From: PGYR01 sp041675005
GTDB lineage: Bacteria > Bacteroidota > Ignavibacteria > Kapaibacteriales > UBA2268
NCBI GenBank assembly: GCA_041675005.1
Contig: JBAYUQ010000002.1
Coordinates: forward strand, 1-64,000
DNA length: 64,000 nt
Direction of reading: 5' to 3'
Shown here: one piece after another, positions 47,233 to 55,954 of the stretch
Position numbering within the stretch: position 1 is the first letter of the stretch
How the letters are laid out: every line of letters begins with the position of its first letter
The notes under the pieces: generated by a model
Database searches by the model: none
What the model saw: the letters and a program-made list of their open reading frames with translations, nothing else
What the model was told of the DNA's origin: nothing
Translations under genes and position numbers: made by a program

Positions 47233-47823
47233 ATGAGTAAATTTAAGTTTATAATTTCGCTTGCAACTTCAGCATTACTGTTTATTTCGTGTAGTGAGGC
47301 CGACCATCAACACGATGAAATGAATAATGGTAAAGCTAATGAATCTGCAATTGTACAAACAACCGAAACTAATATAGAATCAGCTTTAGTGATTTTATAT
47401 CCCACAGAAGGTAGTGAGGCAAATGGTCAAGTTACTTTCACAAAAATGGAAGATGGCAGAATAAAAGTGAATGCAGAAGTGTATAATCTAACTCCAGGTA
47501 AACATGGTTTCCATGTACACGAATTTGGAGATTGTTCTTCACCAGATGGTAAATCAGCTGGTGGTCATTTTTTCACTGACCATAATAATCATGGCGCGTT
47601 GGAAGATAATATGACACATGTTGGTGATTTGGGTAATCTAGATGCAAATGCTGAAGGAATTGCAAAAGTGTCATTTATAACAGATAAATTATCATTATCT
47701 GGAATGAATAATATTATAGGAAGGGGTGTTATAGTTCACGAGGGTGAAGATGACACAAAGACTCAGCCTACAGGTGGAGCTGGTGCAAGAGTAGCCTGTG
47801 GAGTTATAGGAATTTCAAAATAG
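47233..47823 (+). CDS. sodC: Cu/Zn superoxide dismutase, lipoprotein
   Basis: 196 residues. The signal sequence ends FISC20. Copper ligands H94, H96, H112 and H169 and zinc-side H117/H120 and D132 are in HVHEFGDC, GGHFFTDHNNHG, HVGDLGN and VIVHEGEDD. The disulfide cysteines C101 and C189 (ACGV) and the Arg of GARVACG are present. It removes superoxide in the periplasm and is anchored by lipid. The His-rich stretch HQHDEM just after the lipobox may help gather metal. Confidence 0.93.
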   Translation: MSKFKFIISLATSALLFISCSEADHQHDEMNNGKANESAIVQTTETNIESALVILYPTEGSEANGQVTFTKMEDGRIKVNAEVYNLTPGKHGFHVHEFGDCSSPDGKSAGGHFFTDHNNHGALEDNMTHVGDLGNLDANAEGIAKVSFITDKLSLSGMNNIIGRGVIVHEGEDDTKTQPTGGAGARVACGVIGISK

Positions 47824-47850
47824 TATAATACCGGAATCAAAAGAAATTAA

Positions 47851-47891
47851 AAAGCACTATTCTCATATTGAAAATAGTGCTTTATTTTTTT
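47851..47891. terminator. Bidirectional terminator of sodC and tRNA-Leu
   Basis: AAAGCACTATT (47851-47861) and AATAGTGCTTT (47873-47883) pair perfectly over 11 bp. T-rich sequence to the right serves sodC, and the A run on the left serves the tRNA-Leu transcript. Confidence 0.85.
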
Positions 47892-47893
47892 AG

Positions 47894-47977
47894 TACGAGA
47901 GATGGGATTCGAACCCACACAACCTTAAGGTCACTGCCCCCTCAAGACAGCGCGTCTGCCAATTTCGCCACTCCCGT
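47894..47977 (-). tRNA. tRNA-Leu (anticodon GAG)
   Basis: 84 nt class II tRNA. Acceptor arms ACGGGAG and CTCTCGT pair with one G-U, followed by discriminator A. The anticodon stem CTGTC/GGCAG encloses TTGAGGG, anticodon GAG. A long variable arm (TGACCTTAAGGTTGT) and GGTTCGAATCC complete it. No CCA is encoded. The 5' end is 6 bases after the PHP gene stop, with no room for a promoter between them. Confidence 0.95.
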
Positions 47978-47983
47978 AAGGAA

Positions 47984-48799
47984 TTATTTATTTAGTAGTT
48001 TTTCAATTACTTCAACGTTTACTTTCCATCTACCAAAATTATCTTCATCATAAGGTCTAGAACCGTGATAATCAGATCCACCAGTGGCTATTAACTTGTT
48101 TTCAATGCACCAACGTCTCCAATATCGAATATGATGTTCATTATGAGAAGGATGAAGTACTTCAATACCGTCTAGCCCATTCTTTATCATAAATCGCATT
48201 TCTTCTTTGGTAACGTACTTATTAGGATGAGCAACAACAGTTTTACCACCAGCCTCATGTACAAGTCTGATTGCATCTACAATATCAAACTTTTCCTTAC
48301 CTTCGAATGCTGGTAGATTATCACCTATATAAACGTCGAATGCTTCCTTAAAGTTCTTTACATAGCCACCTTCTAGCATCTCTTTTGCAATATGTGGTCT
48401 AGTAATAGATGCACCTTTAGCTTTCTTTTTAATTACGTCCATATCTAAATTTATATCATAATTTGCTAATTTGCTTACTATTATCTCTGCTCTTTTCTCA
48501 CGAGATTTCTGTAAACTAATAAGCTTAGCGTTCAGTTCTTCGTGATATGGATCGACTCCATAAGACAATAGATGAATCTCTTTATCTTCAACATGAGTTG
48601 TTAACTCTACTCCAGTGAGAAATTTGAAATTATAATTATCAATAAGAGTTAATCCTTCAACTACTCCCGATAAAGTGTCGTGATCAGTAATACTAAATCC
48701 AGAAAATCCTGCCTTCTTCGCTTTATCGAATAATTGCTTGACGGTTAAGACTCCATCGGAATGTACAGTATGTGTATGTAAATCTGCTTGTAAATTCAT
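47984..48799 (-). CDS. PHP-domain phosphoesterase (TrpH/RNase AM-like)
   Basis: 271 residues. PHP metal motifs: ADLHTHTVHSDG at the N terminus, SITDHDTLSG, VELTT, VVAHPNK and GGSDYHGSRP. This is the TrpH/YciV group, whose E. coli member is the 5'-3' exonuclease RNase AM and also acts on 3',5'-nucleotides. The start overlaps the proS stop (TAATG). The gene ends 6 bases before tRNA-Leu, so the tRNA is probably cut out of this mRNA. Confidence 0.88.
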   Translation of the reverse strand: MNLQADLHTHTVHSDGVLTVKQLFDKAKKAGFSGFSITDHDTLSGVVEGLTLIDNYNFKFLTGVELTTHVEDKEIHLLSYGVDPYHEELNAKLISLQKSREKRAEIIVSKLANYDINLDMDVIKKKAKGASITRPHIAKEMLEGGYVKNFKEAFDVYIGDNLPAFEGKEKFDIVDAIRLVHEAGGKTVVAHPNKYVTKEEMRFMIKNGLDGIEVLHPSHNEHHIRYWRRWCIENKLIATGGSDYHGSRPYDEDNFGRWKVNVEVIEKLLNK

Positions 48800-50502
48800 T
48801 ATACTTCGTAGAATTTAGTTAAGCTTTCAACAATATTGTCAGGAGAAATTTCAACTTTCTCTCCAGTTTTTCTGAATTTCAATTCAACTTTATTTTCTTC
48901 CAATCCCCTATCTCCTATTACAACTTGTACTGGAATACCAATCAAATCAGCATCTTTAAATTTGAAACCTGGCCTTTCCTTTCTATCATCTAACAATACT
49001 TCTAGACCGAGTCTTTCTAATTCATCTTTCAATTGGTTACATACATTTTGTACTTGTTCTGATTTATCAAAAGCTAATCCAAGTATATGTACATGGAACG
49101 GAGTCAATCCTTTATTCCAAATAATACCATTCTCATCATGATTTTGTTCTATAACACATGCTAATACTCTTTCTACACCGATACCATAGCTACCCATAAT
49201 AATTGGTTTTTCTTTTCCATTCTGATCGAGTATCTTCGCACCTAGAGCTTCTGAGTACTTTGTTCCTAATTTGAATATATGTCCTAATTCGATGGCATTC
49301 ACTACTTTAAGTGGATTTCCTGAGATAGTATCGGCTTCACCAGCTAATACTGTTCGGAAATCTTCGTATCCATCTAATTTACAATCTCTTTCTAGATCAA
49401 TATTTTTGAAGTGTTGTCCATCTTCGTTTGCGCCACTTACTAATCCATTTGCACCATTTAATAAGTTGTCAGCAAATACTTGTATCTGTTTTTTGATATT
49501 GATAGGACCTAACGAACCGGGATGTGCACCAAACACATCTAATATTTCACTTTCATCGGCTGGTCTTACATTGTTAGTGCCAAAAAATGATTGTAGCTTC
49601 GATTCATTTAGTTCATCTATACCTCTCATCAGAATTAGTACAGGTTTAGAATCAATTATATATACAACTGATTTCGCACATCTTTCGATAGGCAAGTCAA
49701 ACTGTTCAGATAATTCTTTGATTGTTTTAGCATTTGGCGTAGCAAACTTTTCAATTTCAGGACAGTTTTCAATCCTTCCAACTTGCTCAACTGATGATAC
49801 TGCAACTTCTATATTAGAAGAGTAGCCAGACTCATAGTTTACAGCACAAGTATCTTCACCAAAAGGATTTTCAACCATAAATTCTTGGGATTTGCTACCT
49901 CCCATAGCACCCGAAGATGCACCGACAACGAAAAACTTTATACCACATCTGTCGAATATCTTATGATATGCTTCCGAATGTTTTTCATAACTAATATCAA
50001 GACCTTCTTCTGTAGCATCCAGTGAATAAGAATCCTTCATCAAAAACTGACGACCTCTCATAACACCAGATTTTGGTCTAGGCTCATTTCTAAATTTATT
50101 TTGAATTTGATACCATATTTGAGGTACTTCTTTGTACGACTTTATACTTTGAGAAGCATGGTAAGCAATTATTTCTTCATGTGTTGGGGCTAAGATTAAA
50201 TTATCTCTATTCTTAATATGGAACATTACATCGCCCATTGCCTCTACCCTGTTTGTTTGTTCCCAAATTTCTTTGGGATTAAGAGCAGGAAGTAAAAATT
50301 CTTGACCACCAATGGCATCCATTTCTTCTCTAAGTATGTCTTGTACTTTCTTTAGTACTTTATAACCTAGAGGTAACCATGAGAATACACCAGCAGCTAT
50401 TTGCCTAATTAATCCAGCACGAAGCATAAGCTGATGCGAAGGCATCTGTGCATCGTTCGGAATTTCCTTTAAAGTAGGAATAAAAAATTGACTTTGATAC
50501 AT
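48799..50502 (-). CDS. proS: Prolyl-tRNA synthetase (bacterial type)
   Basis: 567 residues, the bacterial form with the editing insertion between motifs 2 and 3. Class II motif 2 is FRNEPRPKSGVMRGRQFLMKDSYS, motif 3 is GSYGIGVERVLACVIEQ, and the INS/YbaK-like domain lies at about 235-385 (CAKSVVYIIDSKPVLILMRG). It charges tRNA-Pro and edits Ala-tRNA-Pro. It is coupled to the PHP gene through TAATG. Confidence 0.96.
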   Translation of the reverse strand: MYQSQFFIPTLKEIPNDAQMPSHQLMLRAGLIRQIAAGVFSWLPLGYKVLKKVQDILREEMDAIGGQEFLLPALNPKEIWEQTNRVEAMGDVMFHIKNRDNLILAPTHEEIIAYHASQSIKSYKEVPQIWYQIQNKFRNEPRPKSGVMRGRQFLMKDSYSLDATEEGLDISYEKHSEAYHKIFDRCGIKFFVVGASSGAMGGSKSQEFMVENPFGEDTCAVNYESGYSSNIEVAVSSVEQVGRIENCPEIEKFATPNAKTIKELSEQFDLPIERCAKSVVYIIDSKPVLILMRGIDELNESKLQSFFGTNNVRPADESEILDVFGAHPGSLGPINIKKQIQVFADNLLNGANGLVSGANEDGQHFKNIDLERDCKLDGYEDFRTVLAGEADTISGNPLKVVNAIELGHIFKLGTKYSEALGAKILDQNGKEKPIIMGSYGIGVERVLACVIEQNHDENGIIWNKGLTPFHVHILGLAFDKSEQVQNVCNQLKDELERLGLEVLLDDRKERPGFKFKDADLIGIPVQVVIGDRGLEENKVELKFRKTGEKVEISPDNIVESLTKFYEV

Positions 50503-50566
50503 TTTATCAGTTTTTAATTTATCATAAAGCCAAATTTAAGAAATTAGAGCCTATGATTAATTATAT

Positions 50567-51613
50567 TTATGTAATTATATCGGTAAGAGTTCTAAACATA
50601 AGGTATTTGTTGTCAGTAGATGTTGATTTCAATTCCTCATCTGCCTTGGAAAGTAAATAAATTGATCTTTCTACATCAGAAGGTGAATACTTACTCAAAG
50701 ACCTGATGTACTCATCAATAAAATATGGATTTACACCAACTTTACCTGCTAATTGGAATTTGTTTGAAGTTACTTTTTTTTCATCTATCAACTTAAATAA
50801 TGTTAGGAAATACCTTGTCAAAGTAATTAATATCAATACTGACTGGTTTGAATGCATTAATAAATTGTCTGTGATTCTAAGTGAAGTGTCTAAATCTCTA
50901 ATTCCAACAGACTTTGTCAGTTCGAATACATTATTTTCCTTATTTATTCCAACAATCTCCTCTACATCATCTATAGTAATATGGTTTTTACTACCAAGAT
51001 ATACATTCAGTTTATCTAATTCACTATCAATTTCCCTAATCGAATTACAACTCAATGCTATTAAGTTTGCAGTTTGTATATCAATTTCTTTTTTATATTT
51101 CAGTGCTCTTTTAACTATCCAATCGGGTATTTCATTGTCATAAAGTTTAGGGAATTCCACATATAAATTGTTGTGTATTAGAAATTTCAATGCTTCAGGA
51201 AGTTTATCTACTTTTGATTTTGCTGCTGTTGCTTTTTTTGAATTATTAAGTTCTTTTGAAATTCCATTCAATCTATTAGGAACTCCTATAAAAAGTAAAG
51301 TAGAACTAGGATTCGGGTTCTGGAGATAATTTACTAATCCAGGAAATGACTTACGTTTATTCTTATATAAAACATCAAAGTTATTGATTATTAATAACTT
51401 TTGTGGTGATATCAATGATAAGTTATTAGCATTATCTACAATTTCTTGTTCATTAATTGATGAACCATCAAGTCGCTCAATAGAATTCGTGTCTAATCCA
51501 TTTGCAATCATCTTCTGTGTGATTTGAATAATTAACTCATCTACTAGAAATGCTTCTTCACCAAAAATTAATAAAGTGTTAGGTATTTCATTTTGTTTTA
51601 TATTATAGGTCAT
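50567..51613 (-). CDS. holA: DNA polymerase III subunit delta
   Basis: 348 residues. The N-terminal region has LLIFGEEAFLVDELI and the Walker-like/clamp-loader fold, and the C-terminal collar includes VFELTKSVGIRDLDTSLRITDNLL, both typical of HolA. Delta opens the beta sliding clamp. It starts 3 bases after the HD-GYP-like gene and precedes proS by 64 bases. Confidence 0.88.
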   Translation of the reverse strand: MTYNIKQNEIPNTLLIFGEEAFLVDELIIQITQKMIANGLDTNSIERLDGSSINEQEIVDNANNLSLISPQKLLIINNFDVLYKNKRKSFPGLVNYLQNPNPSSTLLFIGVPNRLNGISKELNNSKKATAAKSKVDKLPEALKFLIHNNLYVEFPKLYDNEIPDWIVKRALKYKKEIDIQTANLIALSCNSIREIDSELDKLNVYLGSKNHITIDDVEEIVGINKENNVFELTKSVGIRDLDTSLRITDNLLMHSNQSVLILITLTRYFLTLFKLIDEKKVTSNKFQLAGKVGVNPYFIDEYIRSLSKYSPSDVERSIYLLSKADEELKSTSTDNKYLMFRTLTDIIT

Positions 51614-51616
51614 ATT

Positions 51617-52507
51617 CTAATCGTTATTGTCAGCTAACATTAATAGTTTTTGTGGAATCTGGTCTGATTCTACACATCTAAAAAGTGCTTTCAAAGTATC
51701 ATTTGCTACAACTTCACCTTTATTTGCAATCAATAACCCAGAAGAACTATAATAACTTTCAGCAAATATCATTCCTGGCTTAACATTGGCAATGTGAATT
51801 CTCTTTACTAGGAAGCCTTCTATTTTCTTACGTTCAGATTCAGCTAATTTAATAAAAAGATGTACTAACTCCGGATCAAATTTTATATTTTTTTGATCAT
51901 CAATATGCTCAAGTACACTCTCAAACTTGCGTTGAGTTTCTTGTAAATAGTCCATTGCATTTGACTTCTGCGATATATCCGATATACTATTTAGCTTCAT
52001 AGACTTATGCATAGCGTTATGATAGAAATCAATAATATTTATAATACGAGCACCAATTTTTATTTGATTCTTCTGTTTTTTCTCAGGAAAACCTGTCCCG
52101 TCGAAATTTTCGTGATGTTCGTAGACAATATCTGCCACCCCATGTAATGCTTTATGATTATATAGCATTTCTCTACCGATATCCACATGAAGCTTATATT
52201 GTTTCATTTCTCTGGAATTCATCTCGGGCAAAGTTTTAAAAAGAGCTGTATCTCTAAAACCAATTTTTCCTATATCATGCAATAAGCCAGCAGTTCCAAT
52301 TTCAAAAGTTTCTTCTTCATTTAGATTCATTAACTTAGCCATCTTCCCAGACATATCTCCAACATATCTGGAGTGACTGTTTTCATAGAACCTCTCCGTC
52401 AAATCAAGAGAGAATTGGAGTGTTTTAATAGTGTCAAAGATATTATTTGCAAGCTGATATCCTAATTTTTCTATTATTTCTTCAAGTTCTTTCGTATTAT
52501 TGCTCAT
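51617..52507 (-). CDS. HD-GYP-like (HDIG) domain protein
   Basis: 296 residues. The HD core is at about 45-165: HSRYVGDMSGKMAKLM, LLHDIGKIG (H77, D78), HHENFDGTGFP (about 131-141) and IINIIDFYHNAM. The GYP triplet reads GFP, so it is a slightly divergent HD-GYP domain; c-di-GMP hydrolysis is plausible because the HD residues are intact. There is no membrane or sensor domain. It is the first gene of the HD-GYP/holA/proS/PHP/tRNA run. Confidence 0.85.
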   Translation of the reverse strand: MSNNTKELEEIIEKLGYQLANNIFDTIKTLQFSLDLTERFYENSHSRYVGDMSGKMAKLMNLNEEETFEIGTAGLLHDIGKIGFRDTALFKTLPEMNSREMKQYKLHVDIGREMLYNHKALHGVADIVYEHHENFDGTGFPEKKQKNQIKIGARIINIIDFYHNAMHKSMKLNSISDISQKSNAMDYLQETQRKFESVLEHIDDQKNIKFDPELVHLFIKLAESERKKIEGFLVKRIHIANVKPGMIFAESYYSSSGLLIANKGEVVANDTLKALFRCVESDQIPQKLLMLADNND

Positions 52508-52602
52508 AAATATTTGTTTTCTTCGTCTATAACTTTATAATCGGAAGTTAAGGAATTTTATTTAGGTAATTAATAAAGTAAAACTAATTGTGGAAATATA
52601 AG

Positions 52603-53538
52603 TTGGAGTTTAAAGATTATTACAAAGTGCTTGGAGTTGAAAAGACTGCAAGCCAAGACGAGATAAAAAAAGCTTATAGAAAGCTAGCTCAGAAGTATCA
52701 CCCTGATATGAATCAAAATAACAAAGAATCAGAAGAAAAATTTAAAGAGATTTCAGAAGCTTATGAAGTACTAAAAGATAAAGATAGAAGATCAAAATAT
52801 GATAATCTAGGAAATAGATATAGCCAACACCAACAGTCTGGTGGAGGGAATGGTGATTTTGATTGGTCTGATTGGTTTTCTGGTCAGCAAGGTCAGCAGA
52901 GACCACAAGGTTATAGTAACGCTGGTGATGTATTTGGAGGACAATCTGGAAGTGGAGTTTCTGATTTCTTTGATAGGATATTTGGTGGAGGAAACAGAGG
53001 CTATAGCCAAAGAACAACAAGGCCTAGACCCCAGAAGGGTATTGATTATAAAACCAATGTAACAATAACTTTGGAAGAAGCATACAATGGTACTTCAAAA
53101 AAACTAAAAATCAACGATGAAAGAATTAGTATCAATTTTAAACCTGGAATAGTAGATGGACATGAGTTAAAGCTTTCAGGCAAAGGAATGGCAGGTAAAA
53201 ACGGTGGTCCAAGTGGTGATTTATATATTAAAGTAAATATAACCAAACAAGAAGGTATGGAAAGAATTGGAGACAATTTAACTATTGAAATACAAGTACC
53301 ACTGACTAGTATGGTACTTGGTGGTCAAGAAACTATTGAAGTTTTCGGTAATAAGGTCAACTTCAATTTAAAGGAATCAACTCCTTCAGGTAAAAAATTA
53401 AAGTTTAGTGGTTTGGGATTCAAAAATTACAAATCAGCGGATAGAGGCGATTTATTTGTAGAATTATATCCTGAATTACCTAAAAAACTAACGGCTAAGC
53501 AAAAGAAAATATTCGAAAGTTTGAAAGCTCTGGAATAA
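52603..53538 (+). CDS. CbpA-like DnaJ co-chaperone
   Basis: About 311 residues. The J domain (1-70) has the HPD in KYHPDMNQN. A Gly/Gln-rich linker (70-135) and two C-terminal substrate-binding domains follow, with no zinc finger, as in CbpA. It stimulates DnaK. No ATG is available at the 5' end: TTG at 52603 gives MEFKDYYKVLGV, the usual CbpA start, while TTG at 52588 would add five residues. The gene is divergent from the HD-GYP-like gene. Confidence 0.88.
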   Translation: MEFKDYYKVLGVEKTASQDEIKKAYRKLAQKYHPDMNQNNKESEEKFKEISEAYEVLKDKDRRSKYDNLGNRYSQHQQSGGGNGDFDWSDWFSGQQGQQRPQGYSNAGDVFGGQSGSGVSDFFDRIFGGGNRGYSQRTTRPRPQKGIDYKTNVTITLEEAYNGTSKKLKINDERISINFKPGIVDGHELKLSGKGMAGKNGGPSGDLYIKVNITKQEGMERIGDNLTIEIQVPLTSMVLGGQETIEVFGNKVNFNLKESTPSGKKLKFSGLGFKNYKSADRGDLFVELYPELPKKLTAKQKKIFESLKALE

Positions 53539-55860
53539 TTATTTTACGAAAGCCAGAGCTTTCCCATTTTCACCGTCCATGTAGATTTTAACTTGTCCAT
53601 TTCTTTTGAAATGCTCTACGTTTATTAATCTAATAACGCTTTCATATTTTTCAGCATCATCTACGAATTGTGATAGACTGTTTGGTGTTTCAAGAAAGAA
53701 TTTTTCGTTAAATATAGTTCCTTCCTCGTCAGGATACAGAGGAAGGTATTTTATATTAGCTTCTACTAAATCTTGGAAGAAGTGTGTTCCAAAAGATAAT
53801 TCTGGAACATAATCTTTATTCTTTCTAGCTACCTCTATGAGCATTGCAGTGTTATTTATATCTGAGTAATTTACAGATACTCCTAATTGAATATCACCTT
53901 TACTTCCCCATCTACCTGGACCAATCAATATAAATCTTCTCTTCGGTAAAGATTGGTTTAGTTGACCTATAATCTTACCGATATTTCGCATGTCTTCATC
54001 TGTTGTTAGAGAGGAGTAACCCTCTGAGGTAACATAAACTACAAAACCTATGTCATCAAACATACCATTATTAATATATTTATCACTACTAAAGATTTTT
54101 GATTCTTCTGTAACATCAGGTGGTATAGTTATCTGACTTTCTGCACCAAATTGAGATTGTGGGCGACATTGTAATAAATAAAGTATTTCTCCATCTGATG
54201 CAAATTCTATATCTACAGGGCTTTGGTATGCTTCGGAAAGTTCTTTCAATATAGAACTCATTTTTTCTATAAAAGTTGTATTCTTGACTAAACCATTGAA
54301 AGTTATTACTGAACTTTCCTTAGTAAAATCTATAAATGAACTTACAGGATCGACTAAAGTTTGCCCTCTTACAAAAGAAACAATTTTTTCAATTCCTGGA
54401 TAGTTTCCATTACATTCTTTTATAACTTCTTCGAATTCAACTGATTCAAACTTACTAGTCTCAAGATTTATAACATCTACTTTGTTTTGAGAATATCTTA
54501 TTGTGTCTTTTACTGTCTGGTTAATTTTAATATCAGGTGAACCTGGTGAGATTAATTTGGGATAATCATCGATTGTTCTATCTACAGCTCTTGTTCCCAA
54601 TCCTGCAACCATTCTGATAACACCATCTTCTCTGTTAATTCGACTTGACCATCTGAATTCATTATGGCTCATAGCCACCCCAGCATAAGCTGGTAGGAAG
54701 AACTTTCCTAATTTATTACCTACAACTTCTTGTATTAGTATACCCATTTCTTCTCTGAAATCAAGAAGCTCTTTTTCTTTTCTATATTGAATTGGGTCTG
54801 GGCCAAGAGTACTAGCATATACTTCAGCTATGGCATTTGTTAATGCATTTAATCTCTCCTCTTTAGTTCCTACATTTGAAATAAATAGAGACTTATACTT
54901 ACCTGTAAATGCCGCTTCGAAACTATCTTCTAAAAGCGAAGAAGATCTTATTACTATTGGTTTACCTTCCAAATCATCTAAGATAATATTAAATGCATTT
55001 ATTGCTTCAGGAGTAAATTTGGAATTTTTGAAAATATACTCTATAAATGAGAATTCTAGATTAATATGTTCTAAAGTTTGATATTTAACATAATTGAATT
55101 CATCAAGTGCGTTATAATTGATAAATTCTAGAATACCATCAGAAGTTAGAAACCAACTTTTTGGGGTTCTTACATTTTCCAAAATTGGGATTTTTTGTTT
55201 TTTTACATTAAGTATTTGTTCTGCAAGTATCATACCTGCACTTTTACCTCCAACTTTTCCATAACCATAAGCAGGTCCAAGAAATCTTTCGAAGATTTTT
55301 TCAATAGCTATTAGTGTTATATAGTGCTTAGCTATATTTATATATTTTAGATTCTCACTTAAGAATCTGTAAATAATAGCTACTCGCACACCAACTCGTT
55401 CATCGACACTAGTGAATTCTTTACTTCCACCATGTTGGAAATAGGTCTTAAGTGCTTCAATTACGTCTACTAATGGGGCATGTCTTTTTTCCAATACTCT
55501 AGAGAGATTAGACAATTTTTCTTTGTGGAGCCATTGTGTAATTTGCTGAGTCAACTCATCATCTGGTATATACTTATCAGCTATATCAAAGACTTTTTTT
55601 ATTATCTCCCGTGGTATAAGAGGATTACCTTTGGGTTTAGGCCAATTGGGTCCAACTGCTTGAGTATGTTTATCATCTGTAAATGATGGATTCAATTCCT
55701 CTATAAGAAAATAAATCTCTGGTATTTTCATTCTTTCTAAGTGAATTATCATCTTACGGCATAACTTATATAATATAGAATTATCTTGATATACAAGATG
55801 ATCTAATATAATCTTCCACTCTGGTTTGGTGGGTAAAACTCTTTCTTTTTTCTCTTTCAT
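53539..55860 (-). CDS. PEP/pyruvate-binding (PPDK_N) domain protein without a phosphohistidine domain
   Basis: 773 residues. The ATP-grasp PPDK_N region (about 195-560) shows GKVGGKSAGMIL, PIVIRSSSLLEDSFEAAFTG and DIEFASDGEILYLLQCRPQS. The C-terminal part has the motif LIGPGRWGS (about 660-668) of an uncharacterised FCB family. The mobile phosphohistidine domain and the PEP/pyruvate barrel of PEP synthase are missing, so ordinary PEP synthesis is not possible by this protein alone. Role unknown. It abuts the dnaJ-like gene convergently. Confidence 0.75.
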   Translation of the reverse strand: MKEKKERVLPTKPEWKIILDHLVYQDNSILYKLCRKMIIHLERMKIPEIYFLIEELNPSFTDDKHTQAVGPNWPKPKGNPLIPREIIKKVFDIADKYIPDDELTQQITQWLHKEKLSNLSRVLEKRHAPLVDVIEALKTYFQHGGSKEFTSVDERVGVRVAIIYRFLSENLKYINIAKHYITLIAIEKIFERFLGPAYGYGKVGGKSAGMILAEQILNVKKQKIPILENVRTPKSWFLTSDGILEFINYNALDEFNYVKYQTLEHINLEFSFIEYIFKNSKFTPEAINAFNIILDDLEGKPIVIRSSSLLEDSFEAAFTGKYKSLFISNVGTKEERLNALTNAIAEVYASTLGPDPIQYRKEKELLDFREEMGILIQEVVGNKLGKFFLPAYAGVAMSHNEFRWSSRINREDGVIRMVAGLGTRAVDRTIDDYPKLISPGSPDIKINQTVKDTIRYSQNKVDVINLETSKFESVEFEEVIKECNGNYPGIEKIVSFVRGQTLVDPVSSFIDFTKESSVITFNGLVKNTTFIEKMSSILKELSEAYQSPVDIEFASDGEILYLLQCRPQSQFGAESQITIPPDVTEESKIFSSDKYINNGMFDDIGFVVYVTSEGYSSLTTDEDMRNIGKIIGQLNQSLPKRRFILIGPGRWGSKGDIQLGVSVNYSDINNTAMLIEVARKNKDYVPELSFGTHFFQDLVEANIKYLPLYPDEEGTIFNEKFFLETPNSLSQFVDDAEKYESVIRLINVEHFKRNGQVKIYMDGENGKALAFVK

Positions 55861-55891
55861 ATTTATACTTCACTATTAAATAGAGCTATTA

Positions 55892-55923
55892 TTTTAAACA
55901 TCTATTATGATTTCGTAAATTTG
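55892..55923 (+). promoter_or_regulatory. Candidate promoter of fumC
   Basis: TTTTA (55892-55896), 19 bases, TAAATTTG (55916-55923), about 32 bases before the ATG. It matches the tRNA-Asn/atp promoter layout except for the last base of the -33 box. Confidence 0.6.
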
Positions 55924-55954
55924 AGAATATATAATATGAAAATTTAAGGAAAAT

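Noticed and set aside
49271..49825. 184-residue plus-strand open frame inside proS
   Set aside because: It lies antisense to conserved proS sequence and is rich in Ser/Pro/Leu, typical of a shadow frame.
50706..51143. 145-residue plus-strand open frame inside holA
   Set aside because: It is antisense to a clear holA gene and has no start context or family resemblance.
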